A stretch of DNA of 51,048 nt from Actinomycetes bacterium (GCA_021826315.1 JAKAZZ010000017.1:1-51048); one strand, 5' to 3'. Positions 8,481 through 17,241 are shown, counted from the first letter of the stretch. A program made the numbers and translations. The notes: a model not told the origin generated them from the letters alone.

Positions 8481-9611
8481 TTGACTAAACGAGTTGAAAT
8501 ATCTGCCGTCACAAAAGGATATGGCGGAAATACGGTTCTAAAGGGTGTCGATTTAACTATCGAGGCGGGTGAGTTTGCAGTACTACTTGGTCCATCCGGC
8601 AGTGGTAAGTCGACGCTGTTGCGTCTAGTTGGAGGCTTGGAGAAGATCGATACCGGAGAGATTCGTTTTGACGGGAAGGTGATTGCCTCTGCTAAGACAC
8701 ACACACCTCCTGACAGAAGAGACCTCTCTATGGTCTTTCAGGACTTTGCCCTCTGGCCACATATGAACGCCCTCGAGAACGTCTCATTCGCATTGGAGCG
8801 CTACGAAAAGGATGCCAAGGTTCGAAGGCGTCTCTCTGGCGAAATGTTGGAGAGGGTGGGTCTTGCTTCCAAGGCAGAGCGATTTCCTTCGAACCTTTCG
8901 GGCGGTGAACAGCAGCGTCTATCTTTGGCCCGTGCCCTAGTGGCCCGTCCATCGTTGATTCTCTTTGACGAACCCCTATCTAGTCTCGATGCTGATCTGA
9001 AAGAGAGGCTAAGAATTGAGATATCCGAGTTGACTCGCCAAGTTGGATCGGGTGCACTTTACATCACCCACGATCAGAGTGAGGCCTTTGCCCTAGCTGA
9101 TCGCGTGGCCCTCTTGAATGACGGGGAGTTGATTCAGGTGGACCAGCCGGAGGCGATCTACCGAAACCCAGCAACTCCATTCGTAGCCCACTTTACGGGC
9201 GTCGCCGGAGAGATCGACGGCGAAGTAATTGGCTGGAAGGACGATCTAAATGTTCTTGTCGCAACTAAAGCTGGAACCGTACTAGCGAAGCGTTGTGGCG
9301 GCCTTGAGAAGCGTTCGAAGCAAGTTCGTTTGATGCTCCGCGGAAGTGCAGCGCGCATTAATAAGAGCACCAACGGAGCTGATGGCGTAATGAATGGTCG
9401 AGTAGTGGACGTTGCTTTTAGGGGACGGGGATACGATCACGTCATTGAGGTTACAGGTGGAACTCGCCTTGTTGGGATATTTGCACACGATAGGTGGGAG
9501 CGTGACGACATAGTTCATCTGACACTGACTGCCGATCAAACTCTTGCATTTCCTATCGAAGATGCGATCATCGACCTTGATTCATTGGCGATCAACGGGG
9601 TAGTTGCCTAG
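8481..9611 (+). CDS. ABC transporter ATP-binding protein (FbpC/PotA type)
   Basis: A 376-residue ATPase that powers the importer encoded just upstream. It has Walker A GPSGSGKST (residues 37-45), a Q-loop in MVFQDFALWPHM, signature LSGGEQQRLSLARAL, Walker B LILFDEP, and a switch histidine in YITHDQSEAFALADR. From about residue 240 a TOBE-like domain follows (GEIDGEVIGW and later AFPIEDAII). TTG 8481 is supported by GGGGAAAG a few bases upstream. A 61-bp gap with a tiny GCACC/GGTGC hairpin separates it from the permease. It is the last gene of the operon. Confidence 0.9.
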   Translation: MTKRVEISAVTKGYGGNTVLKGVDLTIEAGEFAVLLGPSGSGKSTLLRLVGGLEKIDTGEIRFDGKVIASAKTHTPPDRRDLSMVFQDFALWPHMNALENVSFALERYEKDAKVRRRLSGEMLERVGLASKAERFPSNLSGGEQQRLSLARALVARPSLILFDEPLSSLDADLKERLRIEISELTRQVGSGALYITHDQSEAFALADRVALLNDGELIQVDQPEAIYRNPATPFVAHFTGVAGEIDGEVIGWKDDLNVLVATKAGTVLAKRCGGLEKRSKQVRLMLRGSAARINKSTNGADGVMNGRVVDVAFRGRGYDHVIEVTGGTRLVGIFAHDRWERDDIVHLTLTADQTLAFPIEDAIIDLDSLAINGVVA

Positions 9612-9671
9612 TTACTCAGCTTTTGCCCTGAAGTGCAGGCACAGCACTAGGAGATAGTTGATCTGGATGTT

Positions 9672-9730
9672 CGATGAGGGCCGCCACTTTCTCACTATCG
9701 TTCGTGACCGTAAAAGTGGCGGTTCCATCG
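9672..9730. other. Long hairpin downstream of the ABC operon
   Basis: CCGCCACTTT (9681-9690) and AAAGTGGCGG (9713-9722) form a perfect 10-bp stem with a 22-nt loop. Outer arms CGATG (9672-9676) and CATCG (9726-9730) can extend it past a small internal loop. No U-tract follows, so it could be an mRNA 3' stabiliser, an operator for the response regulator gene, or part of a small RNA. Function unknown. Confidence 0.45.
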
Positions 9731-9864
9731 GAAATTACGTTCAGGTTGAAGGTAGTTTACAGCAGATAGCAACCCGATGTAGGGATATCGTTCGCGTGGT
9801 GTTAACCGTAGGTTCCTAGGTTTCTACAGACGATAATGAGCGTGTTGCTTTGGAGTGTGATGAG

Positions 9865-10590
9865 ATGAGTGCCAAGCAGTCGCAGAACGTATCTCCTTCC
9901 TCAGATTGGTCACCTCGCCTTCTTTTAGTGGAAGACGATATTGAACTAGCTGCTTCCGTCGCACAGTACCTTACCGAAAAGGGACTGACCGTCTCCGTGG
10001 CGCATTCGTTCAACGAAGGTAAGCGCCTTCTCGACCGTGGGCAATTCGATAGTGCCCTCATAGACGTGATGCTTCCCGGCAAAAGTGGCCTCGAGTTGTG
10101 TGATTATGTAAGCCTCCACCTTCCGTCGCTTCCAGTAATTATGGTTACCGCTCTCTCTAGCGAGGAAGATCGGCTAGCTGGTTTTGATGCTGGAAGCGAT
10201 GATTACCTAGTGAAACCCTTCTCTCTTGCGGAGCTCTATGCCCGTCTTAGAGTCTTGATTAGACGAAGTTCTAAGCCAACCCTTCCCCTTACCTTCAAGG
10301 CAGGTCAGGTAACTATTGATACTTTGGCAAACATTGCCAAGGTAGGCGGGGTTGAGGTGCGACTAACAAATCGTGAAATTCAGATCGCCCAATTGCTAAT
10401 TCGAAGATCGGGCTTCGTAGTTACACGGGCCTCGATTCTCTCTGAAGTTTGGGACGTCGAAGAGGAGATTGCAGCTAACAATGTCGATCAGTATGTTCGG
10501 CGGTTGCGCAAGAAGGTATTTTTCGAAGGATCTGGGTGTGAAATCGAGACAATCCACGGCCTAGGTTATCGTTTTCGAACTATCTCCTGA
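9865..10590 (+). CDS. OmpR/PhoB-family response regulator (orphan)
   Basis: A 241-residue two-component regulator. The receiver domain (about residues 17-130) has the acidic pair in LLLVEDDIE, the phospho-acceptor Asp67 in LIDVMLPG, the Thr/Ser switch in MVTALSS and the lysine in DDYLVKPF. The C-terminal winged helix (about 145-240) has VRLTNREIQIAQLL and the recognition part NNVDQYVRRLRKKV, ending in ETIHGLGYRF. ATG 9865 is chosen because GGAG at 9852-9855 is well spaced; TTG 9850 is in frame but lacks a site. No histidine kinase is adjacent, so the partner lies elsewhere. Confidence 0.92.
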   Translation: MSAKQSQNVSPSSDWSPRLLLVEDDIELAASVAQYLTEKGLTVSVAHSFNEGKRLLDRGQFDSALIDVMLPGKSGLELCDYVSLHLPSLPVIMVTALSSEEDRLAGFDAGSDDYLVKPFSLAELYARLRVLIRRSSKPTLPLTFKAGQVTIDTLANIAKVGGVEVRLTNREIQIAQLLIRRSGFVVTRASILSEVWDVEEEIAANNVDQYVRRLRKKVFFEGSGCEIETIHGLGYRFRTIS

Positions 10591-10603
10591 TTCAGCTTGG
10601 ATT

Positions 10604-10637
10604 GCAATCTATCAAGTTCTTCATCTTGATAGATTGC
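10604..10637. terminator. 13-bp hairpin after the response regulator gene
   Basis: GCAATCTATCAAG (10604-10616) and CTTGATAGATTGC (10625-10637) pair perfectly across an 8-nt loop, 14 nt after the stop codon. No clear U-tract follows on either strand. It lies between convergent genes and is most likely a transcript end or 3' stabilising structure. Confidence 0.5.
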
Positions 10638-10682
10638 TAACTGGTGACTGTTCCTAGCTTTTACCCCCTTGGTCAAAGTGGA

Positions 10683-10718
10683 ACCGGTGGTACCATCTCG
10701 CAATGGGGTACCACCGGT
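10683..10718. terminator. 12-bp hairpin between convergent genes
   Basis: ACCGGTGGTACC (10683-10694) and GGTACCACCGGT (10707-10718) form a perfect stem with a 12-nt loop, followed on the plus strand by GATTTTC. It lies 58 bp beyond the end of sat, so it may terminate or protect transcripts from either side. Confidence 0.5.
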
Positions 10719-10776
10719 GATTTTCATCTGGAACGTATCGTGGCTTTAGCTAGGTCCGCTATCGATATAACCTTGA

Positions 10777-11892
10777 TTATCTGTACTGTTCTTCGAGAAC
10801 CCGAGCGACTTCGGACCTCGTAAATTGTGTAGGTAGAGCAGTTCCTTCGCGAAGCATCTGCCTAACTTTGGTCCCCGAGAGTACTAGGTGGTGGTCTGAG
10901 GCGTGTGGACAGCTGCGCTTTGAAACTACGCCTTCACACTTCTTGCAGAAGAAGGAGTGCTCGAATCTGATGATTTGGATCTTGAGATCGTCGTTAGATA
11001 GTTCGTCGAATACCTCTTGCGCGGCGTAGGTACCGTAGTAGTTCCCGACTCCAGCATGGTCTCTTCCAACTATGAAGTGGGTGCAACCATAGTTCTGGCG
11101 ACTAATTGCGTGCAAGATCGCCTCTTTAGGGCCCGCGTAGCGCATAGCGGCGGGATAAGTTGCCAAAAGGACGCGATCTTTGGGGTAATAGTTGTCGATA
11201 AGTACCCGGTAGGCCTCCATTCGTACCTCAGCCGGTACGTCATCGTCTTTGGTGGCTCCGACCAATGGGTGTATGAATAGCCCATCGATTAGCTCTAGTG
11301 CAACCTTATGTAGGTACTCATGTGCCCTATGTATTGGGTTTCGCGTCTGAAACGCAACAACGCTCTTCCACTTTGACATCTGAAAGATTGCACGGCTTTC
11401 AACTGGTGTTAGGTAGTGGCCGTGGATGTCGTCGTGGGGTTCGTCAATGAGGGTCAACGGTCCTGAAACCAAAAACCTACCCCGAGCAAGCGTCGCAGCA
11501 ACGCCAGGGTGGGCAGGATCCTCGGTGCCAAAGGTCGAGTTTAGTTCCTCGGTTATGAGTGGTTCATAGACCTGTAGAACTTCGAGGTTCGCAAGGTGCC
11601 GTCCGCCGCTCTTAAGTCCGAGTATCGTGCCTGCCGTCGGTGCTTCTTGTACGTCAAAGGTTATTGGAATTGGCCAAAGAGTCGAATCAACTAGACGTCC
11701 TCCTTTGATCACTGAAAGGTAGTTCTCCTCGTCCATGAAGGTCTCGAGTGGACTGTATGCTCCAGAGGTGATCATTATGAGGTCGGCCAGTTGCCGCTCG
11801 TTGATTTCGATAAAAGCTTCAACTTGGCGATCGTCCTTTACGATCGGAGCTACTTTGAGAGTTCCACTTTTACCGTGGGCTAGAATCGTCAT
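10777..11892 (-). CDS. sat: Sulfate adenylyltransferase (ATP sulfurylase)
   Basis: A 371-residue cytoplasmic enzyme making adenylylsulfate (APS) from sulfate and ATP, the first step of sulfate assimilation. It has the active-site motif QTRNPIHRAHE (residues 182-192), GRDHAGVG (about 276-283) and a zinc-binding set of Cys316, Cys319, Cys328 and His330. Length fits the single-domain bacterial Sat type with no kinase domain attached. Its ATG overlaps the end of cysH by 4 nt, so translation is probably coupled. It is the last gene of the sulfite reductase operon. Confidence 0.95.
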   Translation of the reverse strand: MTILAHGKSGTLKVAPIVKDDRQVEAFIEINERQLADLIMITSGAYSPLETFMDEENYLSVIKGGRLVDSTLWPIPITFDVQEAPTAGTILGLKSGGRHLANLEVLQVYEPLITEELNSTFGTEDPAHPGVAATLARGRFLVSGPLTLIDEPHDDIHGHYLTPVESRAIFQMSKWKSVVAFQTRNPIHRAHEYLHKVALELIDGLFIHPLVGATKDDDVPAEVRMEAYRVLIDNYYPKDRVLLATYPAAMRYAGPKEAILHAISRQNYGCTHFIVGRDHAGVGNYYGTYAAQEVFDELSNDDLKIQIIRFEHSFFCKKCEGVVSKRSCPHASDHHLVLSGTKVRQMLREGTALPTQFTRSEVARVLEEQYR

Positions 11893-12536
11893 TTTTTGCC
11901 TTCCGTATTTCTAGTCCAAATCCCACATTCGACCCTTCCTTGGCCGACAAATCGACCCGCGCGCGGATCCTGACCGTCTTCTACTGCTCTAGTACACGGC
12001 CAACAGCCCATCGAGAGGTAGCCTTCGGAGACGAGGGGGTGTATCGGAAGGCTGTTTTCTTCTGCGAATTCAATAATTGAGCGCGTCGTCCACTTGTAAA
12101 GCGGGTTGATCTTGAATGGAGTTCCCTCTTCAAATGGAGAGAGGTTCGTCCTTGTTTTAGCTGAATCTCTAGTGCGCCCATTTAATATTGCGCTCGGCGC
12201 CACTTCTTCAAAGTAGGAAAAGAGTGGTTCAACCTTGTTGATTTCGCAGCACCTAGTTGGATCTTCCAAAAATCCATCTTCGAAGGGAGTCTTCGAAGAG
12301 AGTGTCACAAAATTAATTGTCTCGTACCTATCTCCTAAATCCTTGAAAAAGGCGATCGTCTCAGGAAAGTGGTAGCCGGTGTCGACAAAGACAACATCAC
12401 CAGCGAACCCCTCCTTTGCAGCTAAATCTATTAGAACGGTACCGGCTACATTTAGCCCTGTCGTGATAGCTAAGTCGCTATGGCTGTCTATCGCATCGGC
12501 TATTAACTTCGTGGTCTCCTCTAGGAGTTCATACAT
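11889..12536 (-). CDS. cysH: APS/PAPS reductase, iron-sulfur type
   Basis: A 215-residue reductase that turns activated sulfate into sulfite using thioredoxin. VVFVDTGYHFPET (about residues 48-60) is the nucleotide-binding PP-loop fold region. Cys96-Cys97 and Cys178/Cys181 give the CC...CxxC set that holds a [4Fe-4S] cluster, which marks the APS-using branch (or dual APS/PAPS as in Bacillus CysH). Cys204 in ECGIW is the catalytic cysteine; the common His/Leu after it is replaced by Trp. The gene overlaps cysC by 8 nt and sat by 4 nt. Confidence 0.92.
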   Translation of the reverse strand: MYELLEETTKLIADAIDSHSDLAITTGLNVAGTVLIDLAAKEGFAGDVVFVDTGYHFPETIAFFKDLGDRYETINFVTLSSKTPFEDGFLEDPTRCCEINKVEPLFSYFEEVAPSAILNGRTRDSAKTRTNLSPFEEGTPFKINPLYKWTTRSIIEFAEENSLPIHPLVSEGYLSMGCWPCTRAVEDGQDPRAGRFVGQGRVECGIWTRNTEGKK

Positions 12537-13068
12537 TAGATACCTCGAAATTTAGATACTCTTCGATAAGTGAAAGTGCGTCTTCTAGTCTCAACCGATG
12601 GCTATCGACTTTTAGGTGGCTGCCAATGGGCTCTTCATATGGATCGTCGTATCCAGTTAAACCGGTGATCTCGCCTCGAATGGCCTTCCCGTATAGACCT
12701 TTAGTGTCGCGATCAATAAGCACTTCTAGTGGAGCGCTTACAAGGATTTCAAATGATCGAGATGAGCGTGCTATAGCCCTATCTCGGCTGCTTCGATAAG
12801 GGCTGATGGCCGAGACGATGACGTCTACTCCATTGCGAGTAAGAAGTGAGGCAATATAACCGATCCGCTCCACCTGCATGTTTCGATCTTCCTTTGAGAA
12901 GCCAAGTTCGGGAGAGATGACTTCTCTAATCTCGTCACCGTCCAAGATCTCGACCTTTACTCCAGTTGCCTGGAGTCTTTCGCTAAGCGCCCTTGCGATC
13001 GTTGACTTTCCAGCTCCCGATAGCCCGGTAAGCCATATCAGTCGCCCTGGCTCGTTATTCTGTGACAT
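12529..13068 (-). CDS. cysC: Adenylylsulfate (APS) kinase
   Basis: A 179-residue kinase that phosphorylates APS to PAPS. Walker A GLSGAGKST lies at about residues 15-23, followed by LDGDEIRE, GFSKEDRNMQVERIGY and SAISPYRSSRD, all typical of CysC. Its length fits a stand-alone kinase. It sits between the siroheme gene (104-bp gap) and cysH (8-nt overlap). Presence together with a cluster-containing reductase that usually takes APS directly is noteworthy; PAPS may serve sulfotransferases or a dual-specificity reductase. Confidence 0.94.
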   Translation of the reverse strand: MSQNNEPGRLIWLTGLSGAGKSTIARALSERLQATGVKVEILDGDEIREVISPELGFSKEDRNMQVERIGYIASLLTRNGVDVIVSAISPYRSSRDRAIARSSRSFEILVSAPLEVLIDRDTKGLYGKAIRGEITGLTGYDDPYEEPIGSHLKVDSHRLRLEDALSLIEEYLNFEVSNV

Positions 13069-13172
13069 AGTTATACCTTCTAGGTGGTCTTCTTCGGTCT
13101 TTTAAAGTTCGCTACGATGTGCTCAGTTAGTAGAGTGTTTGAGCCTTGGTTTCTGGGAGACAGCTTCCGTGC

Positions 13173-13781
13173 TTATGCAACTTCTTGGATGTGACGCCGT
13201 TCGATCTCGGCTGCTATCTCTTTCCAATTCACCTCGAAGGTGGACCTTCCTTGACGCTTTACCTCTTGTCTGACTTCAACGAAGGCCTTAAAGACTTCGC
13301 GATCGACCTCGCCAATCGTTGAATTAATCTTGCGTGATAGGTGGGAGGCGAAGGCGGGGGATCTGCCACCGGTCGAGATCGCGATTTCGACTCCAGAAAT
13401 TGGCTCTTTTACTGCCACGTGTGAGAAGTTGCATGTGGCCGGTTCATCCAGGGTGTTGAGGAGTATGTTGTATCGGCTCGTTCTCGCTGCCAGCTTCAAA
13501 TTAAATTCGTTGTTGCGATCGGTAGCGACGATCATTGAAAACTGAGCTATTAGATCGCGGCGGAGGAATCCTTTGGTAAAGATCTCTCCTGCCCCTTTGA
13601 TCTTGATCGTCGAAAGAGCGGGACTCGCAGATGGATCATCGAGCATGGCATGATTTATCACATCGCTAAATATCGTTACAAGGGCTCCTTCAGCGGCCAT
13701 CTTTTTAGCCCGATAGATAGCATCGGATCCATCTCCAACTACCGCAATCGCACGTCCGACGAGGTCTAGGTTGATGATCAA
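13173..13781 (-). CDS. Precorrin-2 dehydrogenase / siroheme synthase N-domain (SirC/CysG-N type)
   Basis: A 202-residue protein resembling the N-terminal NAD-dependent dehydrogenase domain of CysG, which oxidises precorrin-2 to sirohydrochlorin and may insert iron. IAVVGDGSDAIYRAKKMAAEGA at residues 12-33 is the dinucleotide-binding region (GDGxxAxxxAxxxAxxGA pattern), followed by FSD and, further on, MIVATDRNNEFN and ISTGGRSPAFASHLSRKI. The methyltransferase half of CysG is absent. The TTG start overlaps the sulfite reductase stop (TTGA), so it should be co-translated with the enzyme whose siroheme it helps make. Confidence 0.85.
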   Translation of the reverse strand: MIINLDLVGRAIAVVGDGSDAIYRAKKMAAEGALVTIFSDVINHAMLDDPSASPALSTIKIKGAGEIFTKGFLRRDLIAQFSMIVATDRNNEFNLKLAARTSRYNILLNTLDEPATCNFSHVAVKEPISGVEIAISTGGRSPAFASHLSRKINSTIGEVDREVFKAFVEVRQEVKRQGRSTFEVNWKEIAAEIERRHIQEVA

Positions 13782-15538
13782 TTCTCTTCTCCTTGAACTG
13801 AGAGTGGACGGCGACGTCTTGGAGCCGGAGCTAATGAAGTAACAAGATCTTTATCTAATGATGTGACGAAGTCACCAAAGTTCACCTTCTCTATTCCATC
13901 TGCGACCCATAATTTCAAAAGGGGAGTGATGGAATTGACTAACTCGCTACTTGGAACGTCTACGGCGAACTGTTCGGAAAGGCGCATACCTCGTCTATCT
14001 GCGCCAATAAATATGTCATAGCTCTTTTTGGAGCGTCCGACGACTCCGAGCTCTCCAAGGTATGGCCGAGCACACCCGTTTGGGCACCCGGTTATTCTGA
14101 CCTCGATAGCAGCGTCCGGTGCACCTAATAGCTCTAGGCGACTTTGTAGTTCTTCGACGAAGTTGGGCAGGTAACGCTCCGATTCTGCTAGGGCCAAGCT
14201 GCAGGTCGGTAGCGCGACGCAGGCAAATGAGAGCTCTTTTGTCGAGAGCGGAATGTGGCGTTTCGTCCTTGCCTGCTCCTTCGATCTTGCATCGTCGAGG
14301 AGATCTGATATTTTTGCTAAATCCTCCTCCGAGAGTTCGGTAAAGACGAGGTCGCCCTTGGCGGTAACACGCACCTCGCAGGTGGCCTGTTCGATCGCCT
14401 TTACGATGCGGTCGCGCTGGTCCTTTACCTCACCGGAATTTGAGATACGGCCGGATGGGAGTTTATAACCGAGGTTGAAGCGCCCCTTCGTTGGTGCCTC
14501 TTCGACTCCGAGATGGTCCCCTTCGTTGGTGAAACCAGGGAAGGTATCTTTTGCAAAGCTTTGGCCACTTCGTTCAACGACAAGTTGTTCGAAGAAGTCC
14601 ACTCCAAGGCGATCGATGGTGTACTTTAGACGGGCGTGTGCCCGATCTTTTCTGTCGCCGTAGTCCCTTTGGATTGTCAGAATTGCATCTAGAGTTGCTT
14701 TTAGGTAACCTTCGCGTACTGTGCCGAGGTGTGTAGCAGCCCGTGCATACGTAGTGGGATCTGTACCGCTTCTACCCATACCGCCACCAGCGAAGATGTG
14801 GAGTCGGTTTGGTTCCATTGCATCAATTACCACGGCTATGTCGTGGCTAAGTGCATCGATACAGTTGTCGTTGGTAGTGGCGAGGCCAATCTTGAACTTG
14901 CGGGGTAGCATCGTGGCTCCGTAGACCGATTCGTCTATCGAAGGTGCATCAACGATAGCTTGTGGAACTCGGTCTCCGTCAATCCAGATCTGCCAATATG
15001 AGTCGGCTGGTGCCTTGTAGGAGGTTGAAATATAGTCTGCCAGTTGGTCAAGTTTCGTTTGCAACTCGCTATTTCCCGCGTTGGTACAGGCGACCACATT
15101 TCTTACGACATCACCACATCCACCCCATGTTGTTAGGAGTGTCTCGTTGATGCCAGCGATCAACTCTCGTATTACGGCCTTTGTGGCGAAATGAAATTGG
15201 ATTCCTTGACGAGTTGTAAGGCGCAAGGTTGAATTTCCGAACTTATCACTCAATTGATCCAACGATCGATATTGATCGGCCGATAGCTTTCCGCCAGGAA
15301 TTGCAACCCTGACCATGACAAGATGTTCAAGATCTAAACCTTCGCGCTTGCGTGATGAGCGGACATCGCGATTGTCCTGCAGGTAGACACCATGGAACTT
15401 GAGTAGTTGACCGGTATCGGAGGTGAAGGTCTCCGCCGTGGTTCCAAGTTCGTCTTCAATCGTTCCCTTTAGAAGATTGCTCTCTCGCTTGATCTTCTCA
15501 ACTGTACTTTCTTTAACTTCCGCATCTTCAACTGTCAA
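13778..15538 (-). CDS. Assimilatory sulfite reductase hemoprotein (siroheme, 4Fe-4S)
   Basis: A 586-residue enzyme reducing sulfite to sulfide. KFHGVYLQDNRD (about 47-58), STLRLTTRQGIQFH (103-116) and GGCGDVVRNVVACT (139-152) match the CysI/Sir substrate-binding repeats. Cys440, Cys446, Cys485 and Cys489 (TCSLALAE and GCPNGCA motifs) bind the coupled siroheme and cluster. The spacing is closest to CysI rather than nitrite reductase. No CysJ flavoprotein is nearby, so the electron donor could be ferredoxin. It is the first gene of the operon and follows an inverted-repeat promoter. Confidence 0.93.
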   Translation of the reverse strand: MTVEDAEVKESTVEKIKRESNLLKGTIEDELGTTAETFTSDTGQLLKFHGVYLQDNRDVRSSRKREGLDLEHLVMVRVAIPGGKLSADQYRSLDQLSDKFGNSTLRLTTRQGIQFHFATKAVIRELIAGINETLLTTWGGCGDVVRNVVACTNAGNSELQTKLDQLADYISTSYKAPADSYWQIWIDGDRVPQAIVDAPSIDESVYGATMLPRKFKIGLATTNDNCIDALSHDIAVVIDAMEPNRLHIFAGGGMGRSGTDPTTYARAATHLGTVREGYLKATLDAILTIQRDYGDRKDRAHARLKYTIDRLGVDFFEQLVVERSGQSFAKDTFPGFTNEGDHLGVEEAPTKGRFNLGYKLPSGRISNSGEVKDQRDRIVKAIEQATCEVRVTAKGDLVFTELSEEDLAKISDLLDDARSKEQARTKRHIPLSTKELSFACVALPTCSLALAESERYLPNFVEELQSRLELLGAPDAAIEVRITGCPNGCARPYLGELGVVGRSKKSYDIFIGADRRGMRLSEQFAVDVPSSELVNSITPLLKLWVADGIEKVNFGDFVTSLDKDLVTSLAPAPRRRRPLSVQGEEN

Positions 15539-15560
15539 ATCTTTTTCCTCGCTGTGCCAG

Positions 15561-15597
15561 AATTACGATAAAGTTGATAGGTTTTATCATAATTATA
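15561..15597 (-). promoter_or_regulatory. Inverted repeat overlapping the sulfite reductase promoter
   Basis: AATTACGATAAA (15561-15572) and TTTATCATAATT (15583-15594) are inverted with 11 of 12 matches and a 10-nt spacer. On the minus strand a TATAAT hexamer (15592-15597) overlaps the upstream arm, about 54-59 nt before the ATG. This is the layout of a repressor operator on the -10 region; an mRNA hairpin is the alternative. The regulator is not known; a sulfur-responsive Rrf2/CymR-type factor is only a guess. Confidence 0.5.
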
Positions 15598-15674
15598 AGG
15601 CAAGCGAAAAAGTAGGTGGCAAATTACGACCAATTTTGTCGTGAATTATCGATGAGCTGCTATTTGGTCACGCG

Positions 15675-17120
15675 CTATCGGGAAGTTACCTTTGTTGGCT
15701 TCGGAAGATAGAGTGTGATGGCTGCACCAATTACCAACATAGCCAAGTTGAATATCAACGCGTTACTTCCAGCTTTGAGATAAGTAGAGCCGTGCGCTAG
15801 CGAATTGAAAAAGATGGTCACCGATGCAGCAACGCTTAATGCGCTACCAATTCGTTGAGAGGTTTGGAGAAGGGCAGCAGATACTCCTGCATCTCTGCGT
15901 TCTATCGAACGAAGTAGAAAGTCTTGATTTGGTGCGATGAAGATTCCATTTCCGAAACCACCGAGAAAGAGTGGAACAATAAGTAGTAGTGCACTTACGT
16001 GACCCATGGAGGAGAGGCGTAGGATAACTTCAGTGGCTGCAAGAGATGTAAAGAGTAGGGCAATGCCGAGGTAGAGCGTACCTTTTCCTAATCGAGATGA
16101 GAAGCGGTCGCTGATTGATCCGAAAATTAGGGTACCGATTGCAAATGGCGTTACGGCTAGTCCCGAGGCGAGGGCATCTCTATGTAGGCCATCCTGCCAT
16201 ATCAATGAGATGATTACGAAGATCGACGAGAAGGCCGCAAAGTAGATCATGGCTAGGCCGGTACCAATGCTAAAGGATCTGGTTCGCGCGAGACGTCCAT
16301 CGACGAGGGCCTTATGGCCCCTCTTCTGGTAGTGCTTTTCCCATAAGTAAAAGGCTGCAAATGCTGGTAATGAGGCAAGGGCGGTGACTATGGTCCAGAT
16401 CGGAAAGTTTGTCGAGCCACCCTCGATCAAGAAGATAAACACAAAGGAAAGGGCAACGGTGATGATCGAAAGCCCGACTAGATCGAGCTCGTTTTTGATA
16501 TTTGGCTTTACATTAGGTATCAAACGAATTGATAATGGTATTGCAAGTGCGCCCACTAATAGGTTGACGAAGAAGACTAAACGCCAGCCTAAGTTTCCGC
16601 CGAAGCCTACGATTATGACGCCACCAATTACTGGTCCTGACGCAGATGATATCCCTATCATGGTTCCGAGAATTCCGAATGCCCGAGACCTAGCCTTCCC
16701 AGCGAAGAGGAGTGAAATTGTAGCTTGGATGGAGGGGCCAAATAAGCCAGCCGATGCTCCTTGCACGATACGTGCGATAACGAGTTCCGAGGCGTTTATC
16801 GATGAGCCACAGACTACCGATGAGATGACGAAGAGTGAAAGTCCTGTGACAAATAGGGGTTTGTGGCCGTAACGGTCTCCAAGGCGGCCCGCGGGAATCA
16901 GCATTAGGCCGAAGGCGAGTAGGTAGCCCGAGACGATCCACTCGATCTGGGCTGCGCTTGGATGGATTGATGTCCTTATGGATGGAAGTGCGACGTTTAC
17001 GATAGTCGAATCGACGATCGCCATAAACGTACCAGAGAGGACCGTTATTAGAGCCTGCCAAGCTCTACGTGATGGTGTTTCGCTCTCGAGTTCGATCATT
17101 GGCTTAGACATGGCATCCAT
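15675..17120 (-). CDS. MFS exporter, DHA2 (EmrB/QacA-like) family
   Basis: A 481-residue membrane protein with about 14 hydrophobic segments. The family marks are FMAIVDSTIVNVALPSIR in TM1, AGRLGDRYGHKPLF (motif A loop) and GPVIGGVIIVGFGGNLGWRLVFF (motif C region, key part GPVIGG). ATG 17120 is used; ATG 17111 is a close alternative. It lies downstream of the helicase, separated by a terminator-like hairpin, and 136 bp upstream of the sulfite reductase gene on the same strand. It is a different paralogue from the exporter at 2870. Substrate unknown. Confidence 0.88.
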   Translation of the reverse strand: MDAMSKPMIELESETPSRRAWQALITVLSGTFMAIVDSTIVNVALPSIRTSIHPSAAQIEWIVSGYLLAFGLMLIPAGRLGDRYGHKPLFVTGLSLFVISSVVCGSSINASELVIARIVQGASAGLFGPSIQATISLLFAGKARSRAFGILGTMIGISSASGPVIGGVIIVGFGGNLGWRLVFFVNLLVGALAIPLSIRLIPNVKPNIKNELDLVGLSIITVALSFVFIFLIEGGSTNFPIWTIVTALASLPAFAAFYLWEKHYQKRGHKALVDGRLARTRSFSIGTGLAMIYFAAFSSIFVIISLIWQDGLHRDALASGLAVTPFAIGTLIFGSISDRFSSRLGKGTLYLGIALLFTSLAATEVILRLSSMGHVSALLLIVPLFLGGFGNGIFIAPNQDFLLRSIERRDAGVSAALLQTSQRIGSALSVAASVTIFFNSLAHGSTYLKAGSNALIFNLAMLVIGAAITLYLPKPTKVTSR

Positions 17121-17159
17121 TCTTGCTATTTCGTGAGGAGGATCTTCCGCAATTAGAAA

Positions 17160-17189
17160 GGGTGGACCGGCTATTATGCCAATCCACCC
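17160..17189 (-). terminator. Terminator after the DEAD-box helicase gene
   Basis: GGGTGGA (17160-17166) pairs with TCCACCC (17183-17189). Read on the minus strand the stem is followed by TTTCT, 53 bp after the helicase stop and before the MFS start, so it probably ends helicase transcription. Confidence 0.55.
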
Positions 17190-17241
17190 TCCCTTAGTTG
17201 CAAGTTGAAACGATTTCTAGTTTTAAAACTTGCTTTGATCT

